Shown here piece by piece: positions 42,597 through 51,548 of a stretch of 64,000 nt of DNA. The notes beneath the pieces are model-generated. The model made no database searches. It had not been told where the DNA came from and saw only the letters and a list, made by a program, of their open reading frames with translations. How positions within the stretch are numbered: position 1 is the first letter of the stretch; each line of letters begins with the position of its first letter. A program made the position numbers and the translations under genes. This DNA comes from Streptomyces xinghaiensis S187 (GTDB lineage: Bacteria; Actinomycetota; Actinomycetes; Streptomycetales; Streptomycetaceae): positions 5,548,501 through 5,612,500 of the forward strand of contig NZ_CP023202.1 in assembly GCF_000220705.2 (NCBI RefSeq), written 5' to 3'.

Positions 42597-43625
42597 GTGG
42601 CGTCCCACCGTCGACCCAGGCAGCCCGGCCGGGCGCGCGTCAGCGTGCTCACGGCCACCGCCGCCGCAGCCGTCGCCATCACCTCGCAGGCCGCCCAGGC
42701 CGCGCCGCAGCCTTCCAAGAACGACGTGAAGGCCACGGTCGACAAGCTGTACGAAGAAGCCGAGATGGCCACCGAGAAGTACAACGGTGCCAAGGAGAAG
42801 CAGGAGAAGCTCGAAGAGGAGGTCTCCAATCTCCAGGACAAGGTGGCCCGCGGCCAGGAGGATCTGAACGACCTGCGCAACGGCCTCGGTTCGATGGCCA
42901 CGGCCCAGTACCGCTCCGGCGGCATCGACCCGTCCGTGCAGCTGCTGCTCTCCTCCGACCCGGACACGTACCTGGAGCGGGCCTCCACGCTCAACCAGCT
43001 CAGCGGCAAGCAGGCCGAGGCCCTCGGCAGGATCACCGGCAAGCAGCGCACGCTCCAGCAGCAGCGCGCCGAGGCCGCCGGCAAGCTGGAGGAACTCGAC
43101 ACCACCCGCGAGGCGCTGGGTGAGAAGAAGCGCGAGATCCAGGGGAAGCTGGCCAAGGCCCGCGCCCTGCTCAACACCCTGACGGCCGCGGAGCGCGCCG
43201 AACTCGCCGCCGAGGAGGACCGGGCCAACCGCTCCGCCGGCGAGCGGGTCGACCTCGGCAGCGCCGTCCCGGAGTCGCAGCGCGCCGCCGCCGCCCTCTC
43301 CGCCGCGCAGTCCAAGATCGGCGCACCGTACGTCTGGGGCGCCACGGGCCCCAGCTCCTTCGACTGCTCCGGGCTGACGTCCTGGGCCTACTCCCAGGCC
43401 GGCGTCGGCATCTCCCGCACCTCGCAGGCCCAGGCCAACGACGGCACGCGGATCGGGCAGAGCGCTCTCAAACCGGGCGACCTGGTCTTCTTCTACGGCG
43501 ATCTGCACCATGTCGGCCTCTACGCCGGCAACGGCCAGATCCTGCACGCCCCGAAGCCCGGGGCCAATGTGCGCTACGAGTCGATCAACAACATGCCGTT
43601 CCAGTTCGGCGTCCGGATCGGCTAG
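42597..43625 (+). CDS. Secreted NlpC/P60 peptidoglycan hydrolase
   Basis: This 342-residue exported cell-wall hydrolase has a signal peptide (basic VASHRRPRQPGRARVS then a hydrophobic segment ending AAQAA), a long coiled coil (about 40-210) and a C-terminal NlpC/P60 domain. The catalytic Cys lies in SSFDCSGLTSWAY and His in HHVGLYAGNGQILHAP. The fold resembles RipA-type DL-endopeptidases, in which the coiled coil acts as an inhibitory or binding arm. The GTG at 42597 follows GAAGGAGG; an upstream frame start is not needed. Confidence 0.92.
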   Translation: MASHRRPRQPGRARVSVLTATAAAAVAITSQAAQAAPQPSKNDVKATVDKLYEEAEMATEKYNGAKEKQEKLEEEVSNLQDKVARGQEDLNDLRNGLGSMATAQYRSGGIDPSVQLLLSSDPDTYLERASTLNQLSGKQAEALGRITGKQRTLQQQRAEAAGKLEELDTTREALGEKKREIQGKLAKARALLNTLTAAERAELAAEEDRANRSAGERVDLGSAVPESQRAAAALSAAQSKIGAPYVWGATGPSSFDCSGLTSWAYSQAGVGISRTSQAQANDGTRIGQSALKPGDLVFFYGDLHHVGLYAGNGQILHAPKPGANVRYESINNMPFQFGVRIG

Positions 43626-43827
43626 TCCGACACACCGCCCGTTCGAGCGAATCGGGCGGCGGCCGGCTCCTTCCGTCCCACCGGTGACCTGCGTCTCCGG
43701 TGGGACGAGGCGTTTCCGGGCCCCGTTCGGTCCTTTCACCCTGCGCAGTCATCTGGTTACTCTCTGCCCGCAGTTCTCCGGTCCCGGTCTCCTCCGGGGC
43801 CTCCAGCGGAAGGGAGCACGGCCAGCA

Positions 43828-44853
43828 GTGGCATCCCATCGCCGGGCCGGCAAGACCGGCCTCACGCAGTCCAACCGCATCACGATGCTGCCCGCCGCGG
43901 CGGCGACGGCCGCCGTGGCGTTCTCCATCGCCCCGGCGGCCGCCGAGCCTCAGGACACCCCCGCCGAGGTGCGGTCCGCGGTCGGCCGGCTCCACGTCGA
44001 GGCCGAGCGGGCCACGGAGAAGTACCACGCGGCGGGGGAGCGGTACCGGCGGCTGAGCGCCGAGGCCGGACGGCTCTCCGACCGCGTCGCCCGCGGCCAG
44101 GAGCGGGTCAACCGGCTCCGCGGCGTCCTCGGCTCCCTCGCCGGCGCCCAGTACCGGGCCGGCGGTGTGGACCCGGCCGTGCGGCTGCTGCTCTCCTCCG
44201 ACCCGGACACCTACCTCGACCGGGCCGTCACCCTCAACCGCATCAGCGAACGCCAGGCCGGCGAACTGCGCTCCCTGCGGCGGGCGCAGACCGAGCTGCG
44301 TGAGGAACGCGCCCGCGCCGCGAGCCGGATCGCGGCGGCGGAGCGCAGCCGGAAGGCCGTCAGCCGCCACAAGCGGGCCGTGGAGGCCCGGCTGGCGCGC
44401 GCACAGCGGCTGCTGGACTCCCTCGGCCCGGAGCAGCGCGCCGAGCACCGGCGGGCCGCCCGTCACGGCGGCCGTACGGAGTTCCCCGGCGGCGGCACCG
44501 CGGCGTCCGGCCGCGCGGCGGCTGCCGTGGCCGCGGCCCGGGCGGCGGTGGGACGGCCCTACGTCTGGGGAGCCACCGGTCCCGGCTCCTTCGACTGCTC
44601 GGGGCTCACCTACTGGTCGTACCAGCAGGCGGGGGTGACGCTCCCGCGCACCTCCCAGGCCCAGCGGTTCGCCGGCCGCCGGGTCCCGCTGAGCGAGGCC
44701 CGCCCCGGCGACCTGGTGACGTACCGGACGGACGCCAGCCATGTCGGCATGTACGTCGGGAACGGACAGATCGTGCACGCCCCGCACCCCGGCGCCGCCG
44801 TCCGCTACGACCCCGTGGGCCTGATGCCGAACGCCACCGTCACCCGGGTCTGA
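43828..44853 (+). CDS. Secreted NlpC/P60 hydrolase, tandem paralog
   Basis: This 341-residue protein is a tandem paralog of the preceding gene with the same order: signal peptide (VASHRRAGKTGLTQSN...), coiled coil, and NlpC/P60 domain. The catalytic motif is GSFDCSGLTYWSY and the His motif SHVGMYVGNGQIVHAP. Coiled-coil sequences such as LLLSSDPDTYLDRA match those of the first copy almost exactly. The second copy is richer in Arg where the first has Lys/Gln. The GTG at 43828 follows GGGAG. The 202-bp gap may hold its own promoter. Confidence 0.92.
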   Translation: MASHRRAGKTGLTQSNRITMLPAAAATAAVAFSIAPAAAEPQDTPAEVRSAVGRLHVEAERATEKYHAAGERYRRLSAEAGRLSDRVARGQERVNRLRGVLGSLAGAQYRAGGVDPAVRLLLSSDPDTYLDRAVTLNRISERQAGELRSLRRAQTELREERARAASRIAAAERSRKAVSRHKRAVEARLARAQRLLDSLGPEQRAEHRRAARHGGRTEFPGGGTAASGRAAAAVAAARAAVGRPYVWGATGPGSFDCSGLTYWSYQQAGVTLPRTSQAQRFAGRRVPLSEARPGDLVTYRTDASHVGMYVGNGQIVHAPHPGAAVRYDPVGLMPNATVTRV

Positions 44854-44949
44854 GGCCCCGCGCCGCCCGGGGCCCGGGCCCGCGGGCCGTTCCGGATCCC
44901 GGCGCCCGCCCGCCCGGACCGGGGCGGGTCCGCGCCCCGGCCGCGGCCG

Positions 44950-44955
44950 TACGAT
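44950..44955 (+). promoter_or_regulatory. -10 box for a leaderless lipoprotein peptidase gene
   Basis: TACGAT lies exactly seven bases before the GTG at 44963. The intervening CGGGAGC could also serve as a weak ribosome binding site. Confidence 0.45.
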
Positions 44956-44962
44956 CGGGAGC

Positions 44963-46207
44963 GTGGCGTTTCCGGGGCGGTTCGGGAGGGTGCGCGCCGC
45001 CGCACCGGCGGCCGCGGCGCTGCTCGTGCTGTTCGCGCTGCTGCCCGCCTGCGGCCGGGCCGACCCGGGCGACCGGTCGGTGCAGCGGCTGCTGGACCGG
45101 CGGTCGGCCGCCCTCCTCGACCGCGACGAACGCGCGTTCCTCGCGGAGACCCACCCCTCGGCCGCCCGGCTCCGCGCCCGCCAGCGGGAGGTGCTGCGGA
45201 ACCTCGCCGAAGTCCCCCTGGCCTCCTGGGAGTACGAGCTCACCGGTACCGGCGGCTTCGAGCCCGCGCAGGGCGAGGGCCGCCGCCTCGCCGTCCGGGT
45301 CCGGCTGAGCTACCGGCTCAGCGGCCACGACACCGGGCCGGCGACCGCCGACCAGCGGCTCACGCTCGCCGAACGCGGCGGACGCTGGTACATCGCCGCG
45401 GAGCACCCCGCCGGGGACGGCCCCGAACCGCTGTGGGAGCAGGGCCGGGTCGAGGCGGTCCGGGGCGGCCGCAGCCTGGTGCTCGGCGTCGGCCACGACC
45501 GCGGCCGGCTGCGGGGCATCGCCCGCACGGCCGACCGGGCCGTCCCCGCCGTGGACGCGGCCTGGGGCGGCGACTGGGCCCGCCGGGTCGTCGTCCTCGT
45601 ACCGCGTTCCCCCGCGGACATGGCGGAGCTGCTGGGCGACCCGCCCGGGAGCTACCGCGGCATAGCGGCCGTGACCACCGGGCGGACCGGGGGTGCGCCC
45701 GATGGCCCCGCCGACCGCGTCATCGTCAACCCGGCCGCCTACGGCATCCTCGGCGAGGCCGGGCAGGACGTGGTCCTCACCCATGAGACGGCCCATGTCG
45801 CCACCCGCGCCCACACGTCGCCCGCCACCCCGCTCTGGCTCTCCGAGGGGTTCGCCGACTGGGCCGGCTACCGGGACACCGATCGCCCCGCCTCCCGGAT
45901 CGCCCCCGAGCTGGCCCGCGAGGCCGCCGCGGGCCGCGCGCCCGGGGCGCTCCCCGGCGACGAGGACTTCTCCTTCACCGGGGACGCCCGCCGGCTGGCC
46001 CGCGCGTACGAGGCGGGGTGGCTCGCCTGCCGCATGATCGCGGAGGAGTGGGGGGAGGAGACGCTGGTCTCCTTCTACCGGGCGGTGGGCGAGGCCGGCC
46101 CCGACCGGTCCCGGGCCCTGGAGACGGCCCTGCGCGAGCAGTTGGGCCTCGGCCCCGCCGCCTTCACGGCGCGCTGGCGCGCGTACGCGGAGAGCCGGTT
46201 CGGCTGA
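44963..46207 (+). CDS. Putative lipoprotein metallopeptidase (gluzincin-type HExxH)
   Basis: This 414-residue exported protein has a signal peptide ending in the lipobox LLPACG. The first half (about 30-215) is of unknown fold. The second half contains VVLTHETAHVATRA, an HExxH zinc site, and 25-30 residues later WLSEGFADWAGY, in which the Glu could be the third ligand. This is the peptidase MA-like (M1-related) pattern. The start GTG at 44963 has a -10 box seven bases upstream. The substrate is unknown; it follows two cell-wall hydrolase genes. Confidence 0.82.
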   Translation: MAFPGRFGRVRAAAPAAAALLVLFALLPACGRADPGDRSVQRLLDRRSAALLDRDERAFLAETHPSAARLRARQREVLRNLAEVPLASWEYELTGTGGFEPAQGEGRRLAVRVRLSYRLSGHDTGPATADQRLTLAERGGRWYIAAEHPAGDGPEPLWEQGRVEAVRGGRSLVLGVGHDRGRLRGIARTADRAVPAVDAAWGGDWARRVVVLVPRSPADMAELLGDPPGSYRGIAAVTTGRTGGAPDGPADRVIVNPAAYGILGEAGQDVVLTHETAHVATRAHTSPATPLWLSEGFADWAGYRDTDRPASRIAPELAREAAAGRAPGALPGDEDFSFTGDARRLARAYEAGWLACRMIAEEWGEETLVSFYRAVGEAGPDRSRALETALREQLGLGPAAFTARWRAYAESRFG

Positions 46208-46220
46208 GGCGTCGCCGCGG

Positions 46221-46300
46221 GTTCCGCGGGGTTCCGCGGGGTTCCGCGGGATTGTGCGGGGTTCTGCGGGGTTCCGCTGGGTTCTTTGCGTTCTGCGCGG
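46221..46300. repeat. 10-bp tandem repeat after the lipoprotein peptidase gene
   Basis: Units of GTTCCGCGGG at 46221, 46231 and 46241 are perfect, followed by about five decaying copies with a 10-bp period. It begins 14 bases after a stop codon. The rest of the 477-bp gap (46208-46684) is GC-rich and without a gene. Confidence 0.8.
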
Positions 46301-46670
46301 TTTCGCAGGTGTGTACGGGGTTCTTGCCCGGGGGGCGGGTCCGGCGAGGCCGGGGCCGGGTCTTCCCGCCGTCGCCGTGTGGCCCCCGGTTTCCGCGCCG
46401 CGCGCGGGTGCTGCCCTCCCACCCGCCCGTTTGCCGTACAGCGGTGCCTCGGGGCGGCCTCCCCGGCCCGGCGCCCGAGCCCCGCACCGTTCTCCGCCCC
46501 CGGGTCCGTCCCTCCCCCGGGTCCGTCCCTCCCGGGGTCCGTCTCCTCGGTCCATCCCCGGGCCCCGCTCCCTCCCGTCCCCGGAGTGCCGGGAGACGGC
46601 GCCGCAGGCATCCCGGAGTACGCCCGGAGCCCGCCGGGGAGCACCCCGGGGCACGCCGCGGGCCACCCGG

Positions 46671-46676
46671 TACTGT
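46671..46676 (+). promoter_or_regulatory. -10 box for a leaderless mannosyltransferase
   Basis: TACTGT lies eight bases before the ATG at 46685, with no good ribosome binding site between. Confidence 0.5.
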
Positions 46677-46684
46677 CGGCCGGG

Positions 46685-47815
46685 ATGGACAAGACCCTGA
46701 TCGTCACGAACGACTTCCCGCCCCGTCCCGGCGGTATCCAGTCCTTCCTGCACAGCATGGCGCTGCGCCTGGACCCGGCCCGCCTCGTCGTCTACGCCTC
46801 CACCTGGAAGGACGGCAGCGAGGTGGCCCGGTTCGACGCGGAGCAGCCGTTCCCCGTCGTCCGGGACCGCACGAGCGTGCTGCTGCCCACCCCGCGCGTG
46901 ACCCGCCGCGCCGCGGAGCTGCTGCGGGAGCACGACTGCACGTCGGTGTGGTTCGGCGCCGCCGCCCCGCTCGGGCTGATGGCGCCGGCGCTGCGCAGGG
47001 CCGGCGCCCGCCGCCTGGTCGCGACCACGCACGGGCACGAGGCCGGCTGGGCCCAGCTGCCCGCCGCCCGGCGGCTGCTGCGCAGGATCGGCGAGGGCAC
47101 CGACACGATGACGTATCTGGGGGAGTACACCCGCTCCCGGATCGCCGCCGCCCTCACCCCGGAGGCGGCGGCCCGCATGGTGCAACTGCCGCCGGGCGTC
47201 GACGAGAAGACCTTCCACCCGGGCTCGGGGGGCGAGGAGATCCGGGCGCGGCTCGGGCTCACCCGCCGTCCCGTGGTGGTGTGCGTGTCGCGGCTCGTCC
47301 CGCGCAAGGGGCAGGACACGCTGATCCGGGCGATGCCGGCGATCCTGGCGGCCGTACCGGACACGGTGCTGCTGATCGTGGGCGGCGGCCCGTACCGCAA
47401 GGACCTGGCGAAGCTCGCGGACGGCTGCGGGGTGGCGGACTCGGTGCTCTTCACCGGCTCGGTGCCGTGGGAGGAGCTCCCGGCCCACTACGGCGCGGGG
47501 GATGTCTTCGCGATGCCCTGCCGCACCCGGCGGGGCGGGCTGGACGTCGAAGGGCTCGGCATCGTCTACCTGGAGGCCTCGGCGACGGGACTCCCGGTGG
47601 TGGCGGGGGACTCGGGCGGGGCGCCGGACGCGGTCCTGGACGGGGAGACGGGCTGGGTGGTGCGCGGGGAGTCCGTGCCGGACGCGGCGGAGCGGATCGT
47701 GACGCTGCTGCGGGATCCCGCGCTGCGGCGGCGGATGGGGGAGCGGGGGCGCGCCTGGATCGAGGAGCGCTGGCGACGCGACCTGCTGGCGGACCGCCTG
47801 GCCTCGCTGCTCTGA
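46685..47815 (+). CDS. pimB: GT4 glycosyltransferase, probable PimB-like phosphatidylinositol mannosyltransferase
   Basis: This 376-residue GT-B enzyme starts MDKTLIVTNDFPPRPGGIQSF, a motif shared with mycobacterial and corynebacterial PimB'. The nucleotide-sugar site holds VCVSRLVPRKGQDTLI and the EX7E motif in EGLGIVYLEA. PimB' adds the second mannose to phosphatidylinositol monomannoside using GDP-mannose. The exact acceptor is inferred from family resemblance. It lies near envelope genes. The ATG at 46685 is supported by the conserved N-terminus and a -10 box. Confidence 0.85.
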   Translation: MDKTLIVTNDFPPRPGGIQSFLHSMALRLDPARLVVYASTWKDGSEVARFDAEQPFPVVRDRTSVLLPTPRVTRRAAELLREHDCTSVWFGAAAPLGLMAPALRRAGARRLVATTHGHEAGWAQLPAARRLLRRIGEGTDTMTYLGEYTRSRIAAALTPEAAARMVQLPPGVDEKTFHPGSGGEEIRARLGLTRRPVVVCVSRLVPRKGQDTLIRAMPAILAAVPDTVLLIVGGGPYRKDLAKLADGCGVADSVLFTGSVPWEELPAHYGAGDVFAMPCRTRRGGLDVEGLGIVYLEASATGLPVVAGDSGGAPDAVLDGETGWVVRGESVPDAAERIVTLLRDPALRRRMGERGRAWIEERWRRDLLADRLASLL

Positions 47816-48084
47816 CGCCCGCCCGGCCCGGGGCACGGCGAGGGCGGGACGTACGTCGGGGGCGGGACCCCTCCCGGGGGTGCCGGCCGGCCGCGAAGGC
47901 GCGAGGCCGGGGCCGAGGCGGGGGACCGTGAGGTCCGCGCCGTCCCGTCCGGGCCGGAGGTGCCCCGGCGGGCGCCCCGGGCGGAATCCGGCACCGCCCG
48001 CTCCGCTCGTCGCGTCGTCGGACGGCCGGGGCGGGCCGGGGGCCGGACCCCGGACCGCCCCGGCCGGCGGAACCGAGCCGGTGG

Positions 48085-49881
48085 CTACTTCGTGTAGAGG
48101 GCCTCGATCTCGTGCGCGAAATCCTTCGCCACGACGGCCCGCTTCAGCTTCATGGACGGCGTGACGTGCCCGGACTCCTCGGTGAACTGGGCCGGCAGGA
48201 TGCGGAACTTGCGGACCGACTCGGCCTTCGACACGGCCGCGTTGCCGTCGTCCACCGCCTTCTGGACGTCGGCCAGCAGCTCCGGGTCGTCCCGCAGCGT
48301 GGCGGCCGTGGTGCCGGCGGGCCTGCCGTGGTCCTCCAGCCAGCGCGGCAGGAAGTCCTCGTCCAGGGTGATGAGCGCGCCGACGAAGGGGCGGCCGTCA
48401 CCGACGACCATGCACTCGCCGACCAGCGCGTGGGCCCGGATGCGGTCCTCGATGACGGCGGGGGCGACGTTCTTCCCGCCGGCCGTCACGATGATCTCCT
48501 TCTTGCGGCCCGTGATCGCGAGATAGCCGTCCTCGTCGAGGGTGCCGATGTCGCCGGTGTGGAACCAGCCGTCGGAGAGCGCCTCGCGGGTCGCGGCCTC
48601 GTTGTTCCAGTAGCCGGTGAAGATGTGCTCGCCGTGGAGCAGCACCTCGCCGTCGTCGGCGATCCGGACGACCGAACCGGGCAGCGGCTGGCCGACCGTG
48701 CCGATCTTCTGCCGGTCCCAGGGGTTGAACGCCGTCGCGGCGCAGGACTCGGTGAGGCCGTAGCCCTCCAGCACCGTGAAGCCGATACCGCGGTAGAAGT
48801 GGCCGAGCCGCTCGCCGAGCGGGGCGCCGCCGGAGATGGCGTGCCGCGCGCGGCCGCCGAGCACCGAACGGAGCTTGCCGTAGACGAGCTTGTCGAACGC
48901 CTTGTGCTTGATCCGCACGCCCAGCGAGGGGCCGGAGGGGGTGTCCAGGGCGCGGCTGTAGGCGATGGCGGCGTCCGCGGCCTTGTCGAAGATCCCGCCC
49001 TTGCCGTCCGCCTGGGCCTTGGCGCGGGCGGAGTTGTAGACCTTCTCGAAGACGCGCGGCACACCGAGCACCATCGTCGGCCGGAAGGAGGCGAGTTCGT
49101 CGGTGAGGTTCTTGATGTCGGCACAGTGGCCGAGGCGGATCGGCGCGAGGACGGCGGCGATCTCGACCAGCCGGCCGAAGACGTGGGCGACCGGGAGGAA
49201 GAGCAGGACGGAGCACTCGCCGGTGCGGAACAGCGGGCGCAGCCGCTCCACGACGTTGCCCGCCTCGGCGAAGAAGTTGCGGTGCGTCAGCACGCAGCCC
49301 TTGGGGCGGCCGGTGGTGCCGGAGGTGTAGACGATGGTGGCGGGGGAGTCGGCGTCCGCCAGCGCGGCCCGCTCGTCGGCCTCCGCGTCGGTGATCCCGG
49401 CGCCCTGGTCGCGCAGTTGTCCCACGGCGCCGCGCTCGATCTGCCAGACGTGCAGCAGCTCGGGCAGCCGGTCCCGTACGGAGTTGACGGCGCCGGCGTG
49501 CGCGTCGGTCTCGACGAGGCAGGCCACGGCGCCGGAGTCGCTGAGGATCCAGGCGATCTGCTCGGGCGAGCTGGTCTCGTAGACGGGGACGCTGACGGCG
49601 CCCGCGCTCCAGATCGCGAAGTCCAGCAGGGTCCACTCGTAGCGGGTGCGGGACATCAGGGCGACGCGGTCGCCGGGGCGCACCCCCGCGGCGATGAGGC
49701 CCTTGGCGGTCGCGTGGACCTCGGCCAGGAAGTCCCTCGCGGTGACGTCCTCCCAGCGGCCGTCCCGCTTCCGCGCGAGGACGGCGACCTCGGGATGGAG
49801 CGCGGCGTTGCGGCGGATGAGATCCGTCAGGTTTCCGTCCGCGGGGACCTCGTACAGGGCCGGAAGGCTGAACTCGCGCAA
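48085..49881 (-). CDS. Long-chain fatty acid--CoA ligase (FadD15-like)
   Basis: This 598-residue adenylate-forming enzyme activates fatty acids to acyl-CoA with ATP. Signature motifs are TIVYTSGTTGRPKGCVLTH, EGYGLTESCAA, DGWFHTGDIG and ITGRKKEIIVTAGGKNVAP. The long form with MLGVPRVFEKVYNSA-like sequence fits the FadD15/long-chain class. The start is the TTG at 49881 (MREFSLPALYEV), which follows GAGGAG at about 10 bases. TAACGT on the minus strand near 49981-49986 may be its -10 box. It diverges from the phosphoesterase gene across 281 bp. Confidence 0.92.
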   Translation of the reverse strand: MREFSLPALYEVPADGNLTDLIRRNAALHPEVAVLARKRDGRWEDVTARDFLAEVHATAKGLIAAGVRPGDRVALMSRTRYEWTLLDFAIWSAGAVSVPVYETSSPEQIAWILSDSGAVACLVETDAHAGAVNSVRDRLPELLHVWQIERGAVGQLRDQGAGITDAEADERAALADADSPATIVYTSGTTGRPKGCVLTHRNFFAEAGNVVERLRPLFRTGECSVLLFLPVAHVFGRLVEIAAVLAPIRLGHCADIKNLTDELASFRPTMVLGVPRVFEKVYNSARAKAQADGKGGIFDKAADAAIAYSRALDTPSGPSLGVRIKHKAFDKLVYGKLRSVLGGRARHAISGGAPLGERLGHFYRGIGFTVLEGYGLTESCAATAFNPWDRQKIGTVGQPLPGSVVRIADDGEVLLHGEHIFTGYWNNEAATREALSDGWFHTGDIGTLDEDGYLAITGRKKEIIVTAGGKNVAPAVIEDRIRAHALVGECMVVGDGRPFVGALITLDEDFLPRWLEDHGRPAGTTAATLRDDPELLADVQKAVDDGNAAVSKAESVRKFRILPAQFTEESGHVTPSMKLKRAVVAKDFAHEIEALYTK

Positions 49882-50149
49882 GACTGCTGCTCCTCATAGG
49901 GCGCCGGTGCTGCCACGTCGTAACCGGCGTGCTGCCGCGGCCGCGGTCCGTGATGTGGGGGAAGGGGACGACGACCCCGGACGTTACCCACCGGTATCGG
50001 CTCCCCGGTAGGGGGGCCGCCCAGATGTTTTACGCATCACACATACCGGACCGCGACAGGGGGTTGCCGGGTGAAGCCTAGTCCAGTTCCCCCGCCGCCC
50101 GTGAGGAACCGCAGGTCGCGGCCGTCTCCCCGGTGGGGTACGGACGGCG

Positions 50150-50155
50150 TAGGGT
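50150..50155 (+). promoter_or_regulatory. -10 box for a leaderless phosphoesterase
   Basis: TAGGGT lies exactly seven bases before the ATG at 50163 with no ribosome binding site between. Confidence 0.55.
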
Positions 50156-50162
50156 CCACCGC

Positions 50163-50942
50163 ATGCGAGTCCATGTGGTCAGTGACGTGCACGGGAACAG
50201 CGCGGACCTCGCCAGGGCGGGCGACGGCGCGGACGCCCTGGTCTGCCTCGGCGACCTCGTCCTGTTCCTGGACTACGCGGATCGTTCCAGAGGGATATTT
50301 CCGCGGCTTTTCGGCACGGAGAACGCCGAGCGCATCGTGGAACTCCGCACCGACCGGCGCTTCCGGGAGGCCCGCGAGTTCGGCGCCCGGCTGTGGGCCG
50401 GGGTGGCCGGCGGGGAGGAGGAGCGCCGCAGCGTCATCGAGTCCGCGGTGCGCGAGCAGTACGCCGAGCTGTTCGCGGCCTTTCCGCGGCCGACGTACGC
50501 CACCTACGGAAATGTCGACATCCCGGCCCTCTGGCCGGAGTACGCGGGCGCGCACGGGGTCAGCGTGCTCGACGGCGAGCGGACCGAGATCGGCGGTCTG
50601 GTCTTCGGGTTCGTCGGCGGCGGGCTGCCCAGCCCGATGCGCACCCCGTACGAGATCGACGAGGAGACCTACGCCGCGAAGGTCGCCGCCCTCGGCGAGG
50701 TGGACGTGCTCTGCTCGCACATCCCGCCGGAGGTTCCCGAGCTCTGCTACGACACCGTGGCCCGCCGCTTCGAACGGGGCAGCCCGGCCCTGCTGGAGGC
50801 GATCCGCGCGACGCGGCCGCGCTACGCGCTGTTCGGGCATGTGCACCAGCCGCTGGTGCGCCGGATGCGCGTCGGCGCCACGGAGTGCGTCAACGTCGGC
50901 CATTTCGCCGCGACCGGGACGCCGTGGGCGCTGGAGTGGTGA
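50163..50942 (+). CDS. Calcineurin-like metallophosphoesterase
   Basis: This 259-residue protein has all metal-binding blocks: MRVHVVSDVHGNSAD (DxH), CLGDLVLF (GD), YATYGNVD (GNxD), CSHIPPE and LFGHVHQP (GHxH). The substrate could be a cyclic nucleotide, phospholipid or protein. The start ATG at 50163 (MRVHVVSD) is fixed by the motif and a leaderless -10 box. It is divergent from the acyl-CoA ligase and 155 bp upstream of the SRPBCC gene. Confidence 0.9.
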   Translation: MRVHVVSDVHGNSADLARAGDGADALVCLGDLVLFLDYADRSRGIFPRLFGTENAERIVELRTDRRFREAREFGARLWAGVAGGEEERRSVIESAVREQYAELFAAFPRPTYATYGNVDIPALWPEYAGAHGVSVLDGERTEIGGLVFGFVGGGLPSPMRTPYEIDEETYAAKVAALGEVDVLCSHIPPEVPELCYDTVARRFERGSPALLEAIRATRPRYALFGHVHQPLVRRMRVGATECVNVGHFAATGTPWALEW

Positions 50943-51097
50943 CCGGCGGCGAACGGCGGCTCCCCCGGGCGTCCCCGGGCGGGCCGGGAGCGGCCTCCGA
51001 CCGGCGGGAGGGGCCCGCCGGGACCGGTTCCGGCGCGCGGTAGCCTTCACCGGCAGGGGCGCAGGCCGGAGCCGACCGCAGTGAAGGAGCCACCGCG

Positions 51098-51547
51098 ATG
51101 GCGGAACACACCAGCTCGAACATCATGATCGAGGCGGCACCGGGCGAGGTCATGTCGGTGATCTCCGACTTCGACCGCTACCCGGAGTGGACCGGGGAGG
51201 TCAAGGAGGCCGAGGTGCTGGCCAAGGACGACCGCGGCCGTGCCGAGCAGGTCCGGCTGGTGCTCGACGCCGGGGCGATCAAGGACGACCACACCCTCGC
51301 CTACACCTGGACCGGCGAGAACGAGGTGAGCTGGACGCTGGTGAAGTCGCAGATGCTGCGCTCCCTCGACGGCACCTACCGGCTGACGCCGGCCGACGGC
51401 GGCGCCCGCACCGAGGTGACGTACCAGCTGACCGTCGACGTCAAGATCCCCATGCTCGGGATGATCAAACGCAAGGCGGAGAAGGTCATCATCGACCGGG
51501 CTCTCGCCGGCCTGAAGAAGCGCGTCGAGAGCGGCGCGCGGGCCTGA
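51098..51547 (+). CDS. SRPBCC/START-like ligand-binding protein
   Basis: This 149-residue protein has the helix-grip fold of SRPBCC proteins (polyketide cyclase/CoxG-like). Markers include IMIEAAPGEVMSVISDFDRYPEWTG and a C-terminal helix with MIKRKAEKVIIDRALAGLKKRV. Such proteins bind lipids or hydrophobic molecules. The ATG follows GTGAAGGAG. It is separated from the ArsA-like gene by a single base, so the two are translationally coupled. A role in handling a lipid ligand is possible. Confidence 0.88.
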   Translation: MAEHTSSNIMIEAAPGEVMSVISDFDRYPEWTGEVKEAEVLAKDDRGRAEQVRLVLDAGAIKDDHTLAYTWTGENEVSWTLVKSQMLRSLDGTYRLTPADGGARTEVTYQLTVDVKIPMLGMIKRKAEKVIIDRALAGLKKRVESGARA

Positions 51548-51548
51548 G

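Noticed and set aside
44840..47836. 998-codon minus-strand frame
   Set aside because: It overlaps a lipoprotein peptidase and a glycosyltransferase with clear motifs; the frame itself has none.
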